Shown one piece after another: positions 58,187 to 64,000 of a DNA stretch of 64,000 nucleotides. This DNA is from Carpediemonas membranifera. Taxonomy: Eukaryota; Fornicata. The first letter of the stretch is position 1, and every line of letters starts with the position of its first letter. The translations under genes were made by a program, and so were the position numbers. A model generated the notes under the pieces. It saw nothing but the letters and a program-made list of their open reading frames with translations. It was not told the DNA's origin and searched no databases. The stretch spans positions 841,864 to 905,863 of the forward strand of contig JAHDYR010000067.1 of NCBI GenBank assembly GCA_019828565.1, read 5' to 3'.

Positions 58187-59239
58187 TTATTCATTGTCCT
58201 CGTCAGCAGCCAGACGCTTCTCGCCCTCCGTAATCAATGCCTTTCTTATGACCGGATCCTTATCATCGGGACGTTCGGGTAAGCCGAACACGCGGCGAAG
58301 GAGGTTGCGATTATCAGCTGTCTGCAAGCTGGTGATAAACTTGTTGACTGTCGGGAGCATATCCTGCCTCTCTGGTGCATCCTCATCAAGCTTCCGGAAT
58401 GTCAGGGCGAAAGAGATGCATTTCTGCGCGTGAGTGATTTTCAGCGGCACAGCCTCATGAGAGAGCATCTGGCAGAACTCGGTTGGGTACAGAATGATAT
58501 ACTCAAATATATCACGCTGTTTGTCCAGCGACCGCTCTTTCTTTCCTGACATCTCCGCCATACGTGTCATCATGTGCTTGATTCCACCGCTAGGTCGAGA
58601 GCTGAGGGCACCAGGCTTCTTCAGTTCCACTCGCAGTGCGTCTGCCTGATGCTCAAGCTGAGCGGCGGAACAATCACTGCCTGCCATCTTGTAAATCGCC
58701 AGATGATACGCGATATACACTTGCCACATGGTCTGTGGACCCGAGTTAACAGTCAAAATGGACTGGAGTGCATGAAGCTGCTCCACCGTCGGGTGCTCAG
58801 CTGCGTCCAGGGAGACGATGGTCCAATCATCAGACTGTTCGTTCGACCTGTCAATCGAACCACTCCAGGTCTTGGACAAGATCGTGTCAACATCATAGCA
58901 CGACAAGTCATTCTTCCGCTTGTGATGCTTTGCGGCGGCGTCTTGGTCAGCGGGAAGGACAGTCTGGCCAGCGGGTGAGCCATCGCCTTGGACAGCGGGA
59001 GGGCCATCGCCTTGGCCAGCGGGAGGGCCATCGCCTTGGCCGGTGGGACGCTGATCAGTGGCGAAATGAAGACGAGCGTCATCGTCAGAGGCGTTCAAAG
59101 CGCGTGAAGCGCTGATGGCGTCCATGAGAACTATTTTGAACTCCTTCTTGAACGTCTGCGTCCGCTTGTTCTTAGGAATGGCGTAAAGCATTGCCATAAG
59201 CTCTGAAGTGTCGAAATCCATCGAAATGTTCTCGTGCAT
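58187..59239 (-). CDS. Unknown 350-aa protein with GQGDGPPA repeats
   Basis: ATG at 59239 (MHENISMDFDTSELMAMLY) may be replaced by the Met at 59221. A helical N-terminus is followed by about four imperfect octapeptides (GQGDGPPA type, residues 66-95). A conserved-looking helical body follows (TMWQVYIAYHLAIYKMAG; LDKQRDIFEYIILYPTEF; AQKCISFALTFRKLDED) and then an acidic end. I do not recognise a family. It is divergent from the SET gene with only 17 bp between the outer ATGs. Confidence 0.6.
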   Translation of the reverse strand: MHENISMDFDTSELMAMLYAIPKNKRTQTFKKEFKIVLMDAISASRALNASDDDARLHFATDQRPTGQGDGPPAGQGDGPPAVQGDGSPAGQTVLPADQDAAAKHHKRKNDLSCYDVDTILSKTWSGSIDRSNEQSDDWTIVSLDAAEHPTVEQLHALQSILTVNSGPQTMWQVYIAYHLAIYKMAGSDCSAAQLEHQADALRVELKKPGALSSRPSGGIKHMMTRMAEMSGKKERSLDKQRDIFEYIILYPTEFCQMLSHEAVPLKITHAQKCISFALTFRKLDEDAPERQDMLPTVNKFITSLQTADNRNLLRRVFGLPERPDDKDPVIRKALITEGEKRLAADEDNE

Positions 59240-59256
59240 TACAAGATTTTGTCAGA

Positions 59257-59925
59257 ATGCGACTGAACACGAAGGAGACGTATACGATGCCAAGTGATGA
59301 CTATTGTCGTCTCTACAGCAGCAAGATCTTTACTGAGTTCAGTACCGATTGTTCTGCGTTTGGCTTTTTGAGATCGATGCTTGCTAACAAGTGTGACATC
59401 AACGTGGACGAGAACGGCTTCAGTACTGCAGTTTCCGTCACTCAAGAAGAGCAATACTCCCTTATGGGAACTTCCGTTGGCAATGGGGTCATGGTGATGT
59501 CCCCAATCGAGAAAGGCACCATCATCGGAGCGTACCGTGGTGAGATCGTCTCGACGCCGGGCCCCACAGCGGATTCGACCTATGTCATGTCCTTCTCGCA
59601 GAAGCTTGAGTATCACGTCGACTCCAGCGGTCTTCAGTATGGCTGTCACCTTATCAACGACGGCATGGGCTTCTACAACTGTGATGCCCTCACGTATCTC
59701 GTCTCCGTCATGGTGGATGACAAAGCCGTGAAACTGCCAATCCTCGTCATTGCGGCTACAGCCGATATCAAGCCGATGGAGTTCCTCTCCATTGAATACG
59801 GCGATGACTACTGGCGCGGTAAGAAGCGTGTTACTCTCTTCCCCTTCTCCATGGGTCGTATGTGCTCTGCAACGACTAGCCGTGAAGAGATGGAGGCTGT
59901 CGTTGACAATGTGCTCGGTTTATAA
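59257..59925 (+). CDS. SET-domain protein (222 aa)
   Basis: Residues 75-187 carry SET-domain landmarks: NGVMVMSPIEKGTIIGAYRGEIV at the start, CHLINDG where N-H-S is usual, and FLSIEYGDDYW at the catalytic tyrosine region. Pre-SET and post-SET cysteine clusters are absent, so it is a short free-standing SET enzyme. SET proteins methylate lysine on histones or other proteins using SAM. The changed NHS motif leaves activity uncertain. Start could also be ATG 59287. Its 3' side joins duplicated DNA 11 bp after the stop. Confidence 0.7.
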   Translation: MRLNTKETYTMPSDDYCRLYSSKIFTEFSTDCSAFGFLRSMLANKCDINVDENGFSTAVSVTQEEQYSLMGTSVGNGVMVMSPIEKGTIIGAYRGEIVSTPGPTADSTYVMSFSQKLEYHVDSSGLQYGCHLINDGMGFYNCDALTYLVSVMVDDKAVKLPILVIAATADIKPMEFLSIEYGDDYWRGKKRVTLFPFSMGRMCSATTSREEMEAVVDNVLGL

Positions 59926-60447
59926 ACGCTCCTTGTTGTACGCGAATGAGGCGACGTCACCACTCCCTACAACGGCGCCAGGATGTGGTCAAGGGGGAAT
60001 TTGCACTGAGTCACGTCGAACTGGTTGCGGGCGACGTTGTTATCGTGACGGTGAAAGAGTGAGGGGATCGGTCTGCCCCCGCCGCTCTCTCCATGGCACT
60101 CTCCCCCGTGCGCCACCCCTGATCACTACGTCTGGACCACTATTCTTCCACGGCGTTCTCTCCCTGGCGTTCTCATAGGCAATCTTCTTCTTGCCTTCCT
60201 GATGTTGATATTAATTGTTTCTGTGTACACAAGCTTGCTAATGTCATTATAAGCTTCACGTAGTACTAAATCGTCTTGTATTCCCGGTATTATCGTCCAT
60301 ATGGCTGAGCATGAATAATGATGTTGATTACAAAGGAGGGAGAAGCTGGTAGTGGCTCTAGAGCAGACAACGTTAAATGTGCAGCACGCATAGAACAACA
60401 ATCCCCTGAATATTACTGTAACTGATCATTCCACGGATTTTCGTTTG

Positions 60448-60478
60448 CGACAGCGATCGCAAAATTGTGCACTTTACG
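60448..60478 (+). promoter_or_regulatory. Hairpin plus GTGCACTTTACG, unit 1
   Basis: The same hairpin as at 56578 is followed by TTGTGCACTTTACGG, 24 bp before the ATG of the 262-aa gene. TTTACG replaces TTTATG. Confidence 0.45.
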
Positions 60479-60501
60479 GCTGACAACAGAGAATCGTCTG
60501 C

Positions 60502-61291
60502 ATGTACGAAAAAGTCGCGTATTCACTTGCTGCTATGCATGCCATGACAAGATATATGATTGCACCTGAGGAGGTGAAGAATTCTCATCGCCAATGCGTC
60601 AAGGACGCTGTTCTCGAAGCCTGGCTCTCATCTTCGGCTGGTTTCAAGTGGGCAACAACTCTGATTGACGAATTGAACGCTGCATACAAAGGCTCAATCA
60701 CATACAACCTCCAGAGCCTTCTCTTCAGCGTTTTTCCCCGAGGAAATGACGGACCCGCGTGCAACGAACGACATACTGCGTGTGCATAAGCTGCTTGGCC
60801 CAATCATAGGGCAGACCGTCTTCTTGGCCTCCATCTGCAAGACTGATAGCATCTCCATCACGCGCGATCACTTCATGTCTGTGTCCTCACCCGTGCCTTT
60901 GTCATTGGATGATCGCAGAGCCGCATACGTGGCTCATACCTTCCCGAGTGTCTGGTCGACACTGGTCGAGGCCCTGATGATCGGCAGCATCGACCAGGCG
61001 ATCTTTGCTGATATCTGCCTCGCCATTTTCGAGGCTCCCGATCCGCAGTTCGCCGACACGAAGAAATATGCGCAGCTGACTGATACCTGTCTCTCGTACG
61101 CAGTGGAGAGTGTTACTGACAGGGATACTGAGCATAACAGCTGTAAGGTGAAGTGGTTCGGTTACCCCATCCCGACCTCTGCTCCGCTGTCCGAGTACAA
61201 GCAGTTTACGAATGAGACTCATGTGTCGAAGCGTGGCAGAGGTGTAGACAGTGGTTTTGTTGGGAAGGGACGCAGACTGAACCAGAAATAA
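60502..61291 (+). pseudogene. 262-aa gene, unit 1, frameshifted
   Basis: It is identical in content to the intact copy at 62997-63785 except for one extra T in the run at 60731-60735. This shifts the frame after LLFSVF and leaves two overlapping ORFs. It is either a recent inactivation or a base-calling error. Confidence 0.75.
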
Positions 61292-61967
61292 ACCATTTTG
61301 GGTGTGATACCGGCTTTGCTTCGCTTTGGCCGCCAGCGCCATCGTGAGTCATGACCTCCTGGCGGATGGCAGTCTCGACGGGAGCTTGAATGCCTCGAGG
61401 TAGCCCTGATCCCCAACCTAATGCGAAGACGTGCAACCCGGCGGTAGCCAGCCGGAGCTGAGCCGAAAGTTGCCATCTAGATGCCCCGACGGAGTGTACG
61501 GTGGTTCGTGAGGCGACTGTTCCCCTCATGCCGTCCATATAGGCATCCGCGCTGGCGTCCTGCTGAATGAACTCGTGAACTCGCGTCCTGGTCGGCCCCC
61601 CGTTCGCCTCGTTGTGCAGAGCCTCCATGAAGGCATTGAAGCCGTCATCACGGCCCACCTTCTGTGTCACAAACGACATGACGCATGTGACCGACATCTC
61701 AAAGGATGCAAAATCGTCAGCACTGGAAACATCGCGATTGTGGCAGATTGAGTTTCGAGCTGCCAACAGCTCGCGTATATGTCTCTTATCAGCGTGGTGA
61801 AGATCAGGAACACGATGTAGGATCGCTTGCAAAAGCATAGCCGGATCCATCTCGCCACCGTCACCACGGTACCTCGCGATGTACTCCTGCAGCTTCGGAA
61901 TCATCCTCAGTAGCGCTTCAAACATCATGCTGGCGTATCCTGCTGAATCCTTCGCCCCAGAGCTCAT
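61206..61967 (-). pseudogene. Chimeric HEPN copy 2
   Basis: The first about 130 residues are identical to copy 1, including R71 and H76. At about 61577 the coding sequence switches to unrelated DNA (EFIQQDASADAYMDG). The frame then reads through antisense of the 262-aa gene's 3' end to 61206. The tail is not preserved in the second unit (one base differs at about 63897), so it is unlikely to be selected. The HEPN domain itself is intact. Confidence 0.6.
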
Positions 61968-62966
61968 ATCGGTTTCTTCAGAACGAAATTCTAAAGAAAT
62001 GTTCGCGGGTATGCCTGATCATCGCGCGTCGAAAGACAGCAGGAACGTACCCTACAGCTCAGGTTGAAGTAGGCTTGGCTTTGGTTCAACTGATAAATGC
62101 GCCATTGCTCCGTTTATATCATCCAATGTTAGGATGCCTTGCCATGATGATATGCCGGTCACTACGCTTCTGGGCGACGGTGGAGGCTGATGGTATGGCA
62201 GCGCAGGGGCATGAAGCGGGTCAGAGGGGTGGGTAGTCAAGGGATACTGACCGATCTTGGAACTTGGATGATCGTTGTCGTGGCCAGATGAACTTGAGGC
62301 AGTGGTGGAGGAGGAACTCGCGGTCCGTGTGGGGCAGGGTCTCGCCGACGATGAAGGCCATGGAAGAGGCGGCCTGGGTCATCGAAGGGACCTTGACGGG
62401 GTCAGCCCAGTTGTAGTAGAGGTGGGAGGCGTTGTACGCGAATGAGGCGACGTCACCACTCCCTACAACGGCGCCAGGATGTGGTCAAGGGGGAATTTGC
62501 ACTGAGTCACGTCGAACTGGTTGCGGGCGACGTTGTTATCGTGACGGTGAAAGAGTGAGGGGATCGGTCTGCCCCCGCCGCTCTCTCCATGGCACTCTCC
62601 CCCGTGCGCCACCCCTGATCACTACGTCTGGACCACTATTCTTCCACGGCGTTCTCTCCCTGGCGTTCTCATAGGCAATCTTCTTCTTGCCTTCCTGATG
62701 TTGATATTAATTGTTTCTGTGTACACAAGCTTGCTAATGTCATTATAAGCTTCACGTAGTACTAAATCGTCTTGTATTCCCGGTATTATCGTCCATATGG
62801 CTGAGCATGAATAATGATGTTGATTACAAAGGAGGGAGAAGCTGGTAGTGGCTCTAGAGCAGACAACGTTAAATGTGCAGCACGCATAGAACAACAATCC
62901 CCTGAATATTACTGTAACTGATCATTCCACGGATTTCGTTTGCGACAGCGATCGCAAAATTGTGCA
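61578..62966. repeat. 1.39-kb segment, copy B
   Basis: Near-identical to 55217-56605 (offset 6361). The left junction falls in the middle of the HEPN coding sequence next to a duplicated TGAACTCG, suggesting microhomology at the break. Confidence 0.85.
62221..62484 (-). pseudogene. Fragment of an unrecognised gene, copy B
   Basis: Same 87-codon frame as at 55860-56123, carried by the segmental duplication. Confidence 0.45.
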
Positions 62967-62973
62967 CTTTACG
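62943..62973 (+). promoter_or_regulatory. Hairpin plus GTGCACTTTACG, unit 2
   Basis: Second copy of the signal before the intact 262-aa gene, again ending 24 bp upstream of the ATG. Confidence 0.45.
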
Positions 62974-62996
62974 GCTGACAACAGAGAATCGTCTGC

Positions 62997-63785
62997 ATGT
63001 ACGAAAAAGTCGCGTATTCACTTGCTGCTATGCATGCCATGACAAGATATATGATTGCACCTGAGGAGGTGAAGAATTCTCATCGCCAATGCGTCAAGGA
63101 CGCTGTTCTCGAAGCCTGGCTCTCATCTTCGGCTGGTTTCAAGTGGGCAACAACTCTGATTGACGAATTGAACGCTGCATACAAAGGCTCAATCACATAC
63201 AACCTCCAGAGCCTTCTCTTCAGCGTTTTCCCCGAGGAAATGACGGACCCGCGTGCAACGAACGACATACTGCGTGTGCATAAGCTGCTTGGCCCAATCA
63301 TAGGGCAGACCGTCTTCTTGGCCTCCATCTGCAAGACTGATAGCATCTCCATCACGCGCGATCACTTCATGTCTGTGTCCTCACCCGTGCCTTTGTCATT
63401 GGATGATCGCAGAGCCGCATACGTGGCTCATACCTTCCCGAGTGTCTGGTCGACACTGGTCGAGGCCCTGATGATCGGCAGCATCGACCAGGCGATCTTT
63501 GCTGATATCTGCCTCGCCATTTTCGAGGCTCCCGATCCGCAGTTCGCCGACACGAAGAAATATGCGCAGCTGACTGATACCTGTCTCTCGTACGCAGTGG
63601 AGAGTGTTACTGACAGGGATACTGAGCATAACAGCTGTAAGGTGAAGTGGTTCGGTTACCCCATCCCGACCTCTGCTCCGCTGTCCGAGTACAAGCAGTT
63701 TACGAATGAGACTCATGTGTCGAAGCGTGGCAGAGGTGTAGACAGTGGTTTTGTTGGGAAGGGACGCAGACTGAACCAGAAATAA
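62997..63785 (+). CDS. Unknown 262-aa protein, intact copy
   Basis: ATG at 62997 starts MYEKVAYSLAAMHAMTRYM. The chain is mostly helical (KWATTLIDELNAAYKGSIT; FADICLAIFEAPDPQFAD) with a basic C-terminal tail (SKRGRGVDSGFVGKGRRLN). No enzyme motif, signal peptide or membrane segment is visible and I do not recognise the family. It is tandemly duplicated with the HEPN half-gene and always preceded by the hairpin/GTGCACTTTA signal. Convergent with the HEPN copy. Confidence 0.6.
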   Translation: MYEKVAYSLAAMHAMTRYMIAPEEVKNSHRQCVKDAVLEAWLSSSAGFKWATTLIDELNAAYKGSITYNLQSLLFSVFPEEMTDPRATNDILRVHKLLGPIIGQTVFLASICKTDSISITRDHFMSVSSPVPLSLDDRRAAYVAHTFPSVWSTLVEALMIGSIDQAIFADICLAIFEAPDPQFADTKKYAQLTDTCLSYAVESVTDRDTEHNSCKVKWFGYPIPTSAPLSEYKQFTNETHVSKRGRGVDSGFVGKGRRLNQK

Positions 63786-64000
63786 ACCATTTTGGGTGTG
63801 ATACCGGCTTTGCTTCGCTTTGGCCGCCAGCGCCATCGTGAGTCATGACCTCCTGGCGGATGGCAGTCTCGACGGGAGCTTGAATGCCTCGAGGTAGCCC
63901 CTGATCCCCAACCTAATGCGAAGACGTGCAACCCGGCGGTAGCCAGCCGGAGCTGAGCCGAAAGTTGCCATCTAGATGCCCCGACGGAGTGTACGGTGGT

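Larger units (their letters stand above)
59936..62431. repeat. 2.5-kb tandem duplication, unit 1
   Basis: It matches 62432 onward at an offset of 2494-2496 bp, with a few single-base indels. The unit contains a short copy of the 56.1-56.6 kb segment, the 262-aa gene, a chimeric HEPN copy and the 55.2-56.6 kb segment. Confidence 0.9.
62432..64000. repeat. 2.5-kb tandem duplication, unit 2 (runs off the edge)
   Basis: It repeats 59936 onward and has reached the region just after the 262-aa gene when the window ends. More units may follow. Confidence 0.9.

Noticed and set aside
43923-62973. Helitron ends (hairpin near a short terminal motif)
   Set aside because: No Rep/helicase ORF, the terminal word is not CTRR, and the signal often sits just before ATGs, so a regulatory reading is at least as good.
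1-64000. CRISPR arrays, bacterial operon features, rRNA genes
   Set aside because: No regularly spaced repeats with unique spacers, no ribosome-binding-site pattern and no rRNA-like sequence seen; gene content is eukaryotic.

Overview
The window is eukaryotic nuclear DNA. It encodes a TFIID subunit (TAF5), an MBOAT acyltransferase, RCC1-type beta-propellers, PHD and SET proteins, chromodomain Ty3/gypsy elements and APE-type LINEs. Host genes are densely packed and almost intronless. The few introns I can infer are only 28-29 nt long, GT-AG. A free-living protist with a compact genome fits. The Tmc-like giant membrane protein and the RCC1-type proteins made me think of a metamonad such as a fornicate, but that is a weak guess.

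Layout. 0-15 kb is a conserved host block: a partial gene at the left edge (-), an MBOAT lysophospholipid acyltransferase (+), a zinc-finger/RCC1-like protein (+, 28-nt intron), a 1952-residue polytopic Tmc-like protein (+), TAF5 (-, 29-nt intron) and a second RCC1-like protein (-). 14.65-16.06 kb holds broken genes: a ferric-reductase-type NAD-binding fragment and a Crinkler-like P-loop NTPase cut by a retroelement. 16-24 kb is three Ty3/gypsy elements in the same orientation; the middle one is complete and bounded by 53-bp LTRs.

24-42.2 kb is LINE territory: a plus-strand fragment with a DEDDh/Maelstrom-like nuclease domain, a roughly 8 kb minus-strand LINE with many frameshifts, and two joined plus-strand LINE copies. 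42.2-51.7 kb is bounded by 74-bp inverted repeats (73/74 identical). It contains an OTU-protease-like gene (29-nt intron), a degenerate tyrosine-recombinase-like gene, 256-bp direct repeats, fold-back elements and two minisatellites. 50.6-54.0 kb is a pair of 0.78-kb inverted arms around an internally deleted LINE, with a second recombinase-like gene leading out of the right arm.

54.6-64 kb is a compact cluster: a HEPN (Swt1-like) protein, a PHD-finger protein, two proteins I do not recognise, and a SET protein. It is followed by a 2.5-kb tandem duplication still running at the window edge.

The right-hand 22 kb is the most novel part. It combines TIR-like ends, recombinase-like proteins, an OTU protease, a HEPN protein and chromatin modifiers with a recurring short signal (GTGCACTTTATG beside a hairpin) that is often just upstream of start codons. 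I see no polymerase, capsid, packaging ATPase or intact transposase, so its mobility is inferred from structure only.
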